64,000 nucleotides of DNA from an uncultured Treponema sp. (GCA_938045195.1 CALINC010000141.1:1-64000); one strand, 5' to 3'. Counted from the stretch's first letter, positions 26,209 to 35,498 are shown. The notes: generated by a model not told the origin, from the sequence alone. Program-made: numbers and translations.

Positions 26209-26376
26209 AGAAGAGCTAAACAGTTCGGCACAAATGGCGCCTCTCTGTTTAGCCGGCGAGTTTGCCTCATCGGCAAACGTCGCGTATTGTATGCAGTTTT
26301 GCAAAAGCAAAACTGCGTGAAAAAATATTTTTCGGAAACTGATGTTTCCTGCAAAATATTTTTATAGGAGAAGATT
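26209..26376 (+). promoter_or_regulatory. Structured leader of hflX with a 28-codon mini-frame
   Basis: The leader has a first AGGAG (about 26209), then ATG at 26234 opening a 28-codon frame that ends at TGA 26318-26320 and includes EFASSANVA, related to the repeat frame at 1-219. Inside it are hairpins GTTTGCC/GGCAAAC (about 26269-26288) and GCAGTTTTGC/GCAAAACTGC (26293-26316). A third hairpin GGAAAC/GTTTCC with AT-rich flanks (26322-26364) ends at the hflX ribosome site. This could be a regulatory leader or simply an inserted repeat. Confidence 0.45.
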
Positions 26377-27534
26377 TTGTACGATTTAAAAATTAAGAAG
26401 AAAAAAGCACTGCTTATTTTTACCGACATTTATTTCGATATGAAAAAAAATAATTCGTTAGTATCGAAAACAAACGGAAAAAAGATTGAAGCACTGCGGC
26501 ATATAGAAGAAGATGAATTATGCAGTTTGACAAAAAATATTTTTATAGAACCTGTTTTTATAATGCGGTTTAAAATTGCTTCGCCTAATCCGGCAACTCT
26601 CGTAGGCTCAGGTCAGCTTGAAAAAATTGCAGAAACCGCTCATGCTCTGGATGCCGAAATAATTATTTTTAACAGCGATTTATCTCCCGGCGTACAGCGT
26701 AACCTTGAAACATTTTTAAATCTCTGTGTTATAGATCGCCGTGAAGTTATTATTACAATTTTTGCGGATAGAGCAAAAACCCATGAAGCGGTTCTGCAAG
26801 CTAAACTTGCAGGGCTTGAATATTCAATGCCCCGCCTTTCCAGACGCTGGGAGGGAATGGCACAACAACGTGGAGGGGTAAAGGGTTCCCGCGGTGCCGG
26901 TGAAAAAAAATTGGAACTCGATAAAAGAAAACTGCGCAGCAATATTTCAAAATTAAAAAAAGAAGTTGAAAAGGTTAAAACCCAACGGGACGTTCAACGT
27001 AAGAACCGAATGAACGGCGGTAAAAAGGTAGGTGCTATTGTCGGATATACCAATGCGGGAAAATCTTCATTATTAAAAAAACTTTCTGGAACCGAGATTT
27101 TTACCGAAGATACATTATTTGCTACGCTCGATGCGGAAACTAGAAAAATCTTTTTTCAAACAGAGGCTGAAAGCGTAAGTTTTTTGCTTACCGATACCGT
27201 AGGCTTTGTCAGTAATTTGCCGCATCAGCTGATAGATTCTTTCCGCTCGACATTGGAAGAAGCTGTTATCGCAGATTTTTTACTCATTGTCTGTGATGCC
27301 TCGCATCCGGCAATGCGGGAATGTTTTGCCGTAACAAATTCAATTTTAAACGAATTGGGCTGTTCTAATAAACCCGTAATAATTGCAATAAATAAAATTG
27401 ATAAGGCTTTTGATATGGGAGAAATTCTCAGCTTTAAACTTCAATATCCCGAAGCCGTCGAAATTTCGGTAAAAACGGGAAGCGGTTTAGACGTGCTTAA
27501 AACAAAGTTGAAACAAATAGTCTGCATTGATTGA
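26377..27534 (+). CDS. hflX: Ribosome-associated GTPase HflX
   Basis: HflX binds the large ribosomal subunit and rescues or splits stalled ribosomes. The N-terminal HflX domain shows PATLVGSGQLEKIAE and LSPGVQRNLE, followed by the glycine-rich MPRLSRRWEGMAQQRGG loop, a coiled coil (about 180-212), and the G domain with GYTNAGKSSLLKKL (P-loop, 224 onward), DTVGFVSNLPHQLI (G3) and NKID (G4). The start is TTG at 26377, supported by AGGAG at 26366-26370 with 6-nt spacing. A structured leader lies upstream. Confidence 0.93.
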   Translation: MYDLKIKKKKALLIFTDIYFDMKKNNSLVSKTNGKKIEALRHIEEDELCSLTKNIFIEPVFIMRFKIASPNPATLVGSGQLEKIAETAHALDAEIIIFNSDLSPGVQRNLETFLNLCVIDRREVIITIFADRAKTHEAVLQAKLAGLEYSMPRLSRRWEGMAQQRGGVKGSRGAGEKKLELDKRKLRSNISKLKKEVEKVKTQRDVQRKNRMNGGKKVGAIVGYTNAGKSSLLKKLSGTEIFTEDTLFATLDAETRKIFFQTEAESVSFLLTDTVGFVSNLPHQLIDSFRSTLEEAVIADFLLIVCDASHPAMRECFAVTNSILNELGCSNKPVIIAINKIDKAFDMGEILSFKLQYPEAVEISVKTGSGLDVLKTKLKQIVCID

Positions 27535-27547
27535 GAGATTAGTAAGG

Positions 27548-28657
27548 TTACATATATTTTTTCAAAATAAATAAATATTCCCAAACATGTATTTTGCGGT
27601 TATTTAAATTTCTACTCCCTCTAAATGTATTATATGTAATTTCTTTAATTTTTATATTGCCGTATTTTTTTAACATTTCCGACATTTCCTCAAATGAAAT
27701 TAAACCTTCAGAATTATAAGAAATAATTATATATTTTGAGTCAAGAGCGGCAATTATTTTTTCCAGAGATTTTAGTGCGGAATTTTTTTTGTTAAAATCG
27801 GAACGGAGCCAGTCTTGGGTAATACCCGAAACCTTACTTATTTCGACATCAAGTTTATTTTTTATAATTAAATTGAGCATAAAATAATTGGAACCGTACG
27901 GATGCGCATTATACGGCGGGTCGAGATATGCAATGTCAATATTTGAAATCTCGTGCGCTAATTGCACTGCATCTTTTTGGTAAATACATACTTCAGAATT
28001 AAAATTGCTAAAAACAGGTTCCTTTAATTCTATTTTTCCCAATATTCTGGTAAGAGCATTTTTCCCGTTTGCACCGAAACAACCGCGTCCCGTTTTTTTA
28101 TCCTTATAAAAGCCTTTAAATACTCCGCTCGTATTTGTATGAATGGATGCCTCGGTAATCAGCGGAGCAAGAAAATATTTTTTTAAGGAGTCTTCTTTGA
28201 CTATTTCATCAATTAATTTTCTGTATGTATCAATGCGCATTGCGTTTTCATGCGTATAAAAAACTCTTTCATTCTGTTGAATATTATTATCGTCTTCAGG
28301 CGCATAATTATTTGAGATAATTCCGCATATTTTATGCTCGTTACAATGCTGTTCAATCATTTTCCGGTAAGCACTGCATTTTTCTTTGGGGTAATCGTCT
28401 TTGTTTGTAAGATAGCAAGCACTCAGTAAAGCGGCATACGATTCAATGTCATTTACTATAAGTTTTTTGCTGTGCCGTTTTAACATTCTGGAAACAATAC
28501 CGGAGCCGGAAAACAAATCGGCGCATACAAGGCTGTTACCGTTAAAAGCTTTTTTTATTTTTTCGACTTCGATTTCTATATTTTTAATTAAACGTCTTTT
28601 ATTCCCCAAGTACGTAATTATTTGCTTTGTAAGGAATTCCGTATTTTCTGCTTCCAT
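27548..28657 (-). CDS. D12-class N6-adenine DNA methyltransferase, orphan
   Basis: This is an S-adenosylmethionine-dependent methylase of the Dam/D12 class. Visible motifs are YLGNKRRL (16-23), the SAM-binding ADLFSGSGIVSRMLK (46-60) and catalytic DPPY (246-249). Length is 369 residues. No restriction endonuclease, specificity subunit or vsr gene is next to it, so it is probably an orphan regulatory or phage-defence-escape methylase. Specificity cannot be read. No good ribosome site is visible at the chosen ATG. The gene converges with hflX. Confidence 0.85.
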   Translation of the reverse strand: MEAENTEFLTKQIITYLGNKRRLIKNIEIEVEKIKKAFNGNSLVCADLFSGSGIVSRMLKRHSKKLIVNDIESYAALLSACYLTNKDDYPKEKCSAYRKMIEQHCNEHKICGIISNNYAPEDDNNIQQNERVFYTHENAMRIDTYRKLIDEIVKEDSLKKYFLAPLITEASIHTNTSGVFKGFYKDKKTGRGCFGANGKNALTRILGKIELKEPVFSNFNSEVCIYQKDAVQLAHEISNIDIAYLDPPYNAHPYGSNYFMLNLIIKNKLDVEISKVSGITQDWLRSDFNKKNSALKSLEKIIAALDSKYIIISYNSEGLISFEEMSEMLKKYGNIKIKEITYNTFRGSRNLNNRKIHVWEYLFILKKYM

Positions 28658-28740
28658 AAGTATAGGACAGCATTCTAATGCGTTTTTTAAAATTTGTAAA
28701 GAGTATAAACAACTTTTATCTAAAGTATGCTAAAAATGCT

Positions 28741-28796
28741 TTTATTCGTGCGGATGGTTTAATACCCTGTTGCTGCGCAACGTACGCTCTGCATCG
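28741..28796. repeat. Dispersed 56-bp intergenic repeat, family B, copy 2
   Basis: It matches 520-575 with four substitutions over 56 bp. It lies between the methylase start and the phosphatase gene at 28880. The remaining intergenic DNA (28658-28740 and 28797-28865) shows nothing recognisable beyond A/T runs. Confidence 0.8.
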
Positions 28797-28879
28797 GAGT
28801 ATGTTAATATATTTTTCATTGAATACTTTATTTTTCTTTACATTTATGATAAAATATGATATATGCTGGAGAGTTTTAG

Positions 28880-30331
28880 ATGATAAAATTACGTAAAATA
28901 CTTTCAAATATTCTTATAAGTATCGGTATGAGCGGTGTTTTTGCTCTCTTTTTGATATTTGTAAGCCCGCGGTTCTTATTTTTAGGAAAATTTTATTCCG
29001 CCAGCGATATGACGCTTGCGTTAAGCCGTCTATCCAAAGTTCCGGAAATGACTCAAACACACCGTTTTTTTATAGGGACGTTCGTGTTCGTAATTGTGAG
29101 CATTTTTACCGGAGCATTAATTAAGATTTTTTCAAAGAGAATAGAAAATATCGAATATGGGCGTTCCAAAACGAAGATTTTTGCAGATTTTTTAAAAAAC
29201 CTCAGATTTTGTTATACCGATGAGAATTTAATAGACACTCTTCACAATGAACTGGAATATCTGGGGGATTGTTCCGTGATGATTATAAATGCAAAAGAAA
29301 ATACCGTTGTGTATAATAGTACTGCACGCTTTGTATCAATGCCCGAAACGTTTAAACTGCTGCAAGATTGCTCAAAAGATTTAAACACCGGAATGTATTT
29401 TTTTAATCCCGATTTAAAAATTTGTAAACAAAAGCATGCCCGTATTGCAGCCGTCATCTTGGAAGATTTACATTTTTTTATTATTTGCAGATACTTAAAC
29501 GAAATTGAACCTGAAATTTTCGGCACCATGTTTTCCGAATTTGCAAATTATGAAAATAGAGCCGTGACTTTGGAGAAACTGCTGTATCTTTCGCAATTAA
29601 CGCAAGAATGGGATATGGTTGCCGATACACAGCGGGCCTTTTTACCTCAAAAAATGCCGGAAACTTCGGTGCTTGATATTGCTTCCTATTTTAAACCGCT
29701 TGTAAATGTTTCCGGAGATTATTATGACGTAATTAAAATCAGCGATACTAAAACGCTATTGGTTTTGGGAGATGTTTCGGGCAAAGGTCTTGCAGCGGCA
29801 CTGGTTATGGGCGTTGTAGTTAATACCATTAAAATTGCAAAAGATAAAGAAAATCTTGCAGGTCTTATTATTGCTATTGATACGGCTATTAAACGTATGA
29901 ATTTAATGGATAAATATACTGTTTTGTTTTTAGGTTTGATAGATACCGAAAAAATGACCTTAAAATATGTAAATGCCTCAATGGAAAATCCTATGATTTT
30001 GACGGAATCTCCTTATGGGTATAAAGTAAAATCGCTGGATTCAACGTGCAGTATTGTAGGTATTATTGATTTGGAAGATATCGGTGTCGAAGAACGTAAA
30101 CTGTATCGAGGCGATATTGTCTTTATGGCAACTGACGGTGTACCCGAAACAATGAATGCAGACGGTGTGGAATTAGGTGATAATGAGGTGTATTTGGATT
30201 CTATAAAATCTTTTGCCTCTTTTGATGCTAATGAGATTTTGGATAAAACGGCAAATCTTGTTTTTTCGTATTCGGGAAACAACAAATTACGCGATGACAT
30301 TACAATGCTATGCGTAAAGATTAAGGAGTAA
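28880..30331 (+). CDS. SpoIIE/RsbU-type PP2C phosphatase with membrane anchor
   Basis: This is a serine/threonine phosphatase of the partner-switching type. Two N-terminal membrane helices (about 10-32 and 63-83) flank a short external loop, a GAF-like sensor region follows (about 100-235), and the PP2C domain spans about 255-483 with ASYFKPLVNVSGDYYDV, LVLGDVSGKGLAAALVMG and ATDGVPETMN, including the metal-binding Asp residues. GGAGAG precedes the ATG. It sits 2 nt before the next phosphatase gene, and a STAS target follows. The signal sensed is unknown. Confidence 0.88.
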   Translation: MIKLRKILSNILISIGMSGVFALFLIFVSPRFLFLGKFYSASDMTLALSRLSKVPEMTQTHRFFIGTFVFVIVSIFTGALIKIFSKRIENIEYGRSKTKIFADFLKNLRFCYTDENLIDTLHNELEYLGDCSVMIINAKENTVVYNSTARFVSMPETFKLLQDCSKDLNTGMYFFNPDLKICKQKHARIAAVILEDLHFFIICRYLNEIEPEIFGTMFSEFANYENRAVTLEKLLYLSQLTQEWDMVADTQRAFLPQKMPETSVLDIASYFKPLVNVSGDYYDVIKISDTKTLLVLGDVSGKGLAAALVMGVVVNTIKIAKDKENLAGLIIAIDTAIKRMNLMDKYTVLFLGLIDTEKMTLKYVNASMENPMILTESPYGYKVKSLDSTCSIVGIIDLEDIGVEERKLYRGDIVFMATDGVPETMNADGVELGDNEVYLDSIKSFASFDANEILDKTANLVFSYSGNNKLRDDITMLCVKIKE

Positions 30332-30333
30332 AA

Positions 30334-32460
30334 ATGGGACTGGTTATTTTTCTATTCTTTTTTGTGGCGGTTTTGCTGATATTAACGATAAATGTAATTA
30401 TCGTAAAAGCCCCGTTTGCAAAAAGTTTGTCGAAAGTTTTGATAAGCGCAACAGCTTCAATTTTTCTTTTTTTTATAACGATAGTAATTTTGTACCATGA
30501 TATTCCTAATTTGAGTGCAAATTTATCTATGATTTTTTTGGCGGGACTTTCGGTAACCTCATTTTTTCTTTTGGATATGACGATACGAATTCCGTATTTT
30601 GAAAAAGTCCGGCATATTACATTCACCGTTTTTAATGCAGCTATACATCTGGCTGCATTGGCAATATTATTTTTGTTTTTTAGAGGGTTATCTTGGGACG
30701 CTCTTACCGGGTTTAGATTTTACGCTCAATCAGTACTGGGGCAGCCGGCGCAAAGAGTTTACGGCAGCATTGTTCTTGTCGGTACGCCGATTTTGGCACT
30801 TATTATTTCACTTATCAAAGCCTCCAGAGAAAAAAGTAAAATTTATAAACAGCAAATTCTGCTCTTTTCGTTTGCATTATTTTCTGCTATTGTTATCTGG
30901 ATAATCGGTATTTATGCCGCCGTAATGTTTAAATGGGTTATTGCAATTTTACCGGCAGGTTATGTATTTTTATGTTTATTGACAACCTATGCTTTTTCGG
31001 TTTCGGTCGTTTATGATAAAAAGCAGCTTCTGTTTGCACTCTTGCGGTTTTTGGTCTTTATTTTACTTTTTGCCGTAATTGCAGGTTATGGAGCGTCATT
31101 AATTTTAACGTTGGTACGGAATATAACGCTTCAAATTATTTTACTTGTTATGTGCGGTTTTACATTTCTCGTAATACGAAATATCATCGCTCAAAAACTA
31201 AAATGGTTTTTAGGCGATACTTCGGAATACGCAAAAGCAATCGAGACCGAATTACAAAAAATAGATTACAGCTTGGGGCGCGAAACCGTTTTAAACAGTT
31301 TTACAGAAATACTGCTTGATCACTTAAAGGCGTGCGGTATGGACGTTTTAATTACAAGTGAAAGAGATATTCTTGAGCCGGTATATTCTACGTTCGGTAC
31401 AACTGCAACGTTTGAAGCAACGGCTCCTGTGTTTGAACAGCTTTTAAAAAGAAATATCACTGTTGTTATGAAGTCGGAAATTTTGACAAATACCGAATTT
31501 GCCGTAATACGAAGTGATATAGTTGGAATGATGAATAGCACTGCTTCGGAAGTTCTGATATTTGTGCGCGAAAGTCAAAAATTAATAGGCGTTATCGGTA
31601 TCGGCGAAAAACGGAAAAAGGAAGAATATACGGCTTATGACTATAATGTTTTAATAAATTTATATTCATATTTCTTTTTAGTTATATATTATCTTCGTAA
31701 TATAGCAAAAGAGGATATTATTCTTACGGTTGACCGCGAAATTGAAATGTCCGACCAGATAATAGGTTCAATTCAAAAAAATATGGATAAAGTAGAAAAG
31801 AAATCTATTGAGGTCGCTTCGGTTTCTTATTCGGCACATCAGCTGGGCGGCGATTTTATAGATTTTATAAAACTGTCTGAAGACCGATATTTTTTCCTTA
31901 TAGGAGATGTTGCCGGCAAGGGATTAAGTGCAAGTATGTCTATGATTATTTTAAAATCGGTATTACATACATATTTATCCGAGATACCTGATTTTAAAGA
32001 GCTTGTTATCAAATTAAATAGTTTTATAAAAGAAAGTTTACCCCGCGGTTCTTTTTTTGCAGGTCTTTTTGGGATAATCGACTTTAAGACAACTACAATT
32101 TATTATCTTAACTGCGGTATTCCTTTAATGTCGATGTATATTGATTCATATAAAAATATTATTGAAATACAGGGAGAAGGTAGAGTTTTAGGCTTTATAA
32201 AAAATATTCGTCCGTTTTTAAAGGTGCGAAAGATTACGATGAATAGAAACGACGCGATCGTATTTACTACCGACGGTTTGCTGGAATCTGCAAACTTAAA
32301 AGGCGACAGATATGGAAACGATAGAGTAGGGCGTATTCTTGCTGCAAATAAAAATAAATCCTCAAAAGAAATTGCAGACGCGGTTTATAGCAGCTTGCTT
32401 GATTTTATATCACGCGAAATTGAAGACGACGTAACAATACTTGTATTTAAACATATATAG
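30334..32460 (+). CDS. SpoIIE/RsbU-type PP2C phosphatase with polytopic membrane domain
   Basis: The second phosphatase has 708 residues. About 290 N-terminal residues form 8 or so membrane helices in a sensory domain, 300-460 form a GAF-like region (ETELQKIDYSLGRETVL, VIGIGEKRKKEEY), and the PP2C domain follows with VSYSAHQLGGDFIDF, FLIGDVAGKGLSASMSM and FTTDGLLESAN. It retains the metal-binding Asp residues. AAGGAG lies at the end of the preceding gene. With the neighbour it gives two inputs that probably dephosphorylate the same STAS protein. Confidence 0.88.
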   Translation: MGLVIFLFFFVAVLLILTINVIIVKAPFAKSLSKVLISATASIFLFFITIVILYHDIPNLSANLSMIFLAGLSVTSFFLLDMTIRIPYFEKVRHITFTVFNAAIHLAALAILFLFFRGLSWDALTGFRFYAQSVLGQPAQRVYGSIVLVGTPILALIISLIKASREKSKIYKQQILLFSFALFSAIVIWIIGIYAAVMFKWVIAILPAGYVFLCLLTTYAFSVSVVYDKKQLLFALLRFLVFILLFAVIAGYGASLILTLVRNITLQIILLVMCGFTFLVIRNIIAQKLKWFLGDTSEYAKAIETELQKIDYSLGRETVLNSFTEILLDHLKACGMDVLITSERDILEPVYSTFGTTATFEATAPVFEQLLKRNITVVMKSEILTNTEFAVIRSDIVGMMNSTASEVLIFVRESQKLIGVIGIGEKRKKEEYTAYDYNVLINLYSYFFLVIYYLRNIAKEDIILTVDREIEMSDQIIGSIQKNMDKVEKKSIEVASVSYSAHQLGGDFIDFIKLSEDRYFFLIGDVAGKGLSASMSMIILKSVLHTYLSEIPDFKELVIKLNSFIKESLPRGSFFAGLFGIIDFKTTTIYYLNCGIPLMSMYIDSYKNIIEIQGEGRVLGFIKNIRPFLKVRKITMNRNDAIVFTTDGLLESANLKGDRYGNDRVGRILAANKNKSSKEIADAVYSSLLDFISREIEDDVTILVFKHI

Positions 32461-32470
32461 GGAGAGCTTT

Positions 32471-32797
32471 ATGAACAATTTAATTATTAATGAAACCAAG
32501 ACCCCTGACTATACGGTCTTGGAAGTTGACGGTACCGTAAATTTTTACACATACGGAGATTTTGAAAAGAAAATTTATGCAGCTATTGAGGAAAAGGATT
32601 TGGTTTTAGATTTGTCCAAGGTAACGAATATGTCGTCGTCAGGGCTGGGCGTATTAATGTCTGCCAATACGGACGGTGAAGAATCGTGGGGGCATAAACT
32701 TTATATTCTAAACCCCTCTGAAGTTGTAAAAACTGTGATTGATTTAACAGGTTTTTCAGATATGTTTAAAATGATTCATTCTTTAAATGAACTTTAG
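32471..32797 (+). CDS. STAS-domain anti-sigma factor antagonist
   Basis: This 108-residue protein is a stand-alone STAS domain like SpoIIAA/RsbV. The phosphorylation loop is NMSSSGLGVLM with Ser56 or Ser57 as the likely site. The upstream in-frame start at 32441 overlaps the phosphatase; GGAGAG at 32461-32466 selects ATG 32471. In known systems the unphosphorylated form binds an anti-sigma kinase. No HATPase-type kinase or sigma factor is encoded nearby. Confidence 0.9.
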   Translation: MNNLIINETKTPDYTVLEVDGTVNFYTYGDFEKKIYAAIEEKDLVLDLSKVTNMSSSGLGVLMSANTDGEESWGHKLYILNPSEVVKTVIDLTGFSDMFKMIHSLNEL

Positions 32798-32810
32798 AAA
32801 TTCTTAATTT

Positions 32811-32848
32811 ATAATTCAGCCCCGCTTACATATTGGGGGTTGAATTAT
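32811..32848 (+). terminator. Terminator after the partner-switching operon
   Basis: ATAATTCAGCCCC pairs with GGGGGTTGAATTAT around a short loop, followed by ATCTTTTAT. It lies between converging genes. Confidence 0.75.
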
Positions 32849-32888
32849 ATCTTTTATACCGATGCTGAGTGCCAATAAAGTTATAATA

Positions 32889-33278
32889 TTAAATTTTTTT
32901 TCTTTCTACAATTACGGACATAATAGAATTAAGTAATTCTATATCGAGTTCGTATGCTGCTGCCGAAACGGTGATATTTATTTGTGCCCAGTCGTCTGCG
33001 GTAAAGTCCATATCTTTTTGAAACTTTCCTGTCAACAGTGCAAAAATTTTATACAGCCATTCCACAGTTTCCATTTGTTCTTTTTTGTCCGTACCGTTCA
33101 CCTCCGGCACAAAATTAAGGCGGCAGCAGGCAAGGTCATTTGCTAAAACTGCGGCTCTTTTATCACAGGTAAGAACCGCCCTGCAAAATAAAGCGGAAAG
33201 TTCTTCATTAAATTTTTCAGGCGGACAGTTTTTAACCAGTTTTGACGCATCCGAATAAAATTTTTCCATTAAATCCAT
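32889..33278 (-). CDS. Small helical protein of unknown function
   Basis: I do not recognise this 129-residue protein. It looks soluble and alpha-helical with five cysteines in the first 80 residues and no clear metal-site spacing. It lies 29 nt after tsaD on the same strand and is probably co-transcribed. It has no signal peptide and no membrane segment. Confidence 0.6.
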   Translation of the reverse strand: MDLMEKFYSDASKLVKNCPPEKFNEELSALFCRAVLTCDKRAAVLANDLACCRLNFVPEVNGTDKKEQMETVEWLYKIFALLTGKFQKDMDFTADDWAQINITVSAAAYELDIELLNSIMSVIVERKKI

Positions 33279-33307
33279 TTATGTTCCCCCGGACTATGCG
33301 GTTATTT

Positions 33308-34324
33308 TTACCGCTTGCCTTTTTTGCTAAAACCCTCTACTCTAGGAGAGGCTTCGATGCTGAAAGGGCTTCTATCCCCCCGTTGTAAAAAGTGATATCC
33401 CAAACCGGCAATCATTGCAGCATTATCGGTACAATATTTAAGCGATGGGAATATACATTTTAGATCTTTATGTTCTGCAAGTTTGGCTCTTAGCAAAGAA
33501 TTAGCGGCAACACCGCCGCCTGCAACTATTGTTTTTAAACCGGTATCCGCTGCAGCATCCAAAAGCGGCCGGAGCAAAATTTTTACTGCACGGATTTGAA
33601 AAGCCGCTGCAATATTTTCTTTTGTTTTTTCATATTCATTATTCCAAAAACGGTCGAGTTGATTGATAACCGCTGTTTTTAATCCGGAATATGAAACGTC
33701 GTATTTATGCCCTTCTTTGTGAATTATGGGCATGGGAAAGTTTGCAGCTTTTGCATTTCCGTTTTGTGCAAGTCTGTCTATTACCGCGCCGCCCGGGTAG
33801 CCTAAGTTGTAAAATTTTGCAACCTTATCAAAGGCTTCTCCCGGAGCGTCATCTATTGTAGTGCCTAAGACCTCTATGTCATCAAAATTATTTACTTTGC
33901 AAATAATCGAATGCCCTCCCGAAACCAAAAGTCCAAGATATGGGTATTCTATTTTATGCTCCAGATGGCTTGCGTATAAATGTCCCAGCATGTGATTTAC
34001 GGCAATAAAAGGTTTCTTTGAAGCCCATGCCAACGTTTTGCCGAAGGTTAAGCCCACCAAAAGCGACCCCATAAGACCGGGACGGTTTGTCGCGGCGATT
34101 CCGTCTATATCGTTCAACGTTAAACCTGCTTCATCCAAGGCGTGCTTCACCGTAGGTAAAATCCATTCGGTATGTTTGCGGCTTGCAATTTCGGGTACAA
34201 CGCCGCAATATATTTCATGAAACGGAATTTGAGTTGCAACAATATTGCTTAAAATTTTATATCCGTCTTCTACAACAGCGGCGGCGGTTTCATCACAAGA
34301 ACTTTCTATTCCAAGTATTTTCAT
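33308..34324 (-). CDS. tsaD: tRNA threonylcarbamoyladenosine biosynthesis protein TsaD
   Basis: TsaD transfers the threonylcarbamoyl group to A37 of ANN-decoding tRNAs, with TsaB and TsaE (not in this window). The N-terminus MKILGIESSCDETAAAVV is classic, metal-binding His111 and His115 are in NHMLGHLYASH, and SGGHS, VSYSGLKTAV and AGGVAANSLLR complete the ASKHA fold. The 338 residues are normal. It lies 4 nt after the deacetylase-like gene; AAGGA lies 10 nt before the ATG. Confidence 0.95.
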   Translation of the reverse strand: MKILGIESSCDETAAAVVEDGYKILSNIVATQIPFHEIYCGVVPEIASRKHTEWILPTVKHALDEAGLTLNDIDGIAATNRPGLMGSLLVGLTFGKTLAWASKKPFIAVNHMLGHLYASHLEHKIEYPYLGLLVSGGHSIICKVNNFDDIEVLGTTIDDAPGEAFDKVAKFYNLGYPGGAVIDRLAQNGNAKAANFPMPIIHKEGHKYDVSYSGLKTAVINQLDRFWNNEYEKTKENIAAAFQIRAVKILLRPLLDAAADTGLKTIVAGGGVAANSLLRAKLAEHKDLKCIFPSLKYCTDNAAMIAGLGYHFLQRGDRSPFSIEASPRVEGFSKKGKR

Positions 34325-34328
34325 AATT

Positions 34329-35498
34329 TTATTTTTCCTTATTCATTTTTGAAATTGTAGAAAATGTATAGCCTTCTTCTATTAAAGCAGGATACATTTC
34401 TTTAAGCAGAATTGCAAGCTCCGGAGTAAACACATGTCCTATCATAATTGCACTTCCTTGAATTGATGCTATTTCAAGCCCCGCAGCAATTTGGTGTTGC
34501 AGGCTGCTCCGGGTTTTTTCATTATCAAGAAAAACGGCTCTTTCCCAAATCCGCATATTCAAAAACTTTGCCGCAGCCGGTACGGCACTTTTTGAAGTTG
34601 TACGGGAATCTAAAAAATAAAGTCCTTTTTCGCAGCAAAGTTCCAGCACGGTACGCATTGCAATTTCATCGGATGTTATAAGAGACCCCTCATGATTATT
34701 CATTCCGGCAATAGGTGCAATCTCTTCAATATTTGCGGAAATAATATTGCGGATTTCTTCTGCCGTCATACCGGGCTGAACTGAACCGGACCCCGGGTTG
34801 AGTTCTAAATTTATCGATTGCATAGGCTGATGCAAAATAACTTCTTTACCGGCAGAGCGGATTCTTTTTGCAGCTTCCGCAGATTTTGCAAGACGAGGCA
34901 ATACGGCAATAGTGCACGGAAACGGTAAGTCCAAAAACAGTTGGAGCTGTTCTAAATTATGTCCGGCATCGTCAAAAACAAAAATCAAGCAGCCCTTTTC
35001 GGGAAGCTCCGGTAAATCTTTTATAGGTGTGTTTGAGGCAAGCTCATTCGATGGAGCGGTGCCGTTCGTATTATTTGCCGTTTCGGCATTTTCCGGTTTT
35101 TTAGGAGTTTTTTGGTTTTGCTGTTTAGATTCAGAGTGATGACGGGGTGCAGTTTCGGGCTCGATTTTATTTTCCGGTTTATTTATGGGCTTATGAGCCG
35201 GTTCCGTTTTTTTTGGCTCAACAGGTTTTTCCGCCGCCTCTTTATAAGGCGTGATAGTAATCTCTGGAGTTTTCTCTTCCTTACGTTTGCTACGTTCGAT
35301 AGAGGGGTTTATATAAAAGAACACCGCAATTAAAATTATACAGACGGCAAAAAGTCCCGCAGCTGCTCCGGTATAATTAAATAGCGGTTTTTTTGAGTTT
35401 TTTTTTCTTGTTGATTTTTTAGCGGGCGGTTTTTTCGTTGCAGCTTTTTTAGATTTTGCCGCAGGTTTATTTTTTGCCGCTTCGTTTTTTTTCGGCAT
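34329..35498 (-). CDS. Divergent polysaccharide deacetylase (YibQ-like), membrane-anchored
   Basis: A basic, lysine-rich cytoplasmic tail (1-40) precedes one membrane helix (about 43-65), a long Pro/Lys/Glu-rich linker (70-165) and a C-terminal divergent polysaccharide deacetylase domain with LIFVFDDAGHNLEQLQLFL, CTIAVLPRLAKSAEAAKRI, EVILHQPMQ, NNHEGS and YFLDSRTTSKS. The domain should act on a periplasmic polysaccharide, though real substrates of this family are unclear. The frame can be opened from a TTG at 35504, but ATG 35498 lies 9 nt behind a perfect TTGACA-17-TATTCT promoter and no ribosome site is seen, so leaderless translation from 35498 is favoured. Confidence 0.8.
   Translation of the reverse strand: MPKKNEAAKNKPAAKSKKAATKKPPAKKSTRKKNSKKPLFNYTGAAAGLFAVCIILIAVFFYINPSIERSKRKEEKTPEITITPYKEAAEKPVEPKKTEPAHKPINKPENKIEPETAPRHHSESKQQNQKTPKKPENAETANNTNGTAPSNELASNTPIKDLPELPEKGCLIFVFDDAGHNLEQLQLFLDLPFPCTIAVLPRLAKSAEAAKRIRSAGKEVILHQPMQSINLELNPGSGSVQPGMTAEEIRNIISANIEEIAPIAGMNNHEGSLITSDEIAMRTVLELCCEKGLYFLDSRTTSKSAVPAAAKFLNMRIWERAVFLDNEKTRSSLQHQIAAGLEIASIQGSAIMIGHVFTPELAILLKEMYPALIEEGYTFSTISKMNKEK

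Noticed and set aside
28659..28664. TATACT next to the D12 methylase ATG, as a further leaderless promoter
   Set aside because: It lies only 1 nt from the ATG, and there is no -35 box at 17-nt spacing, so it does not fit the pattern of the other six.
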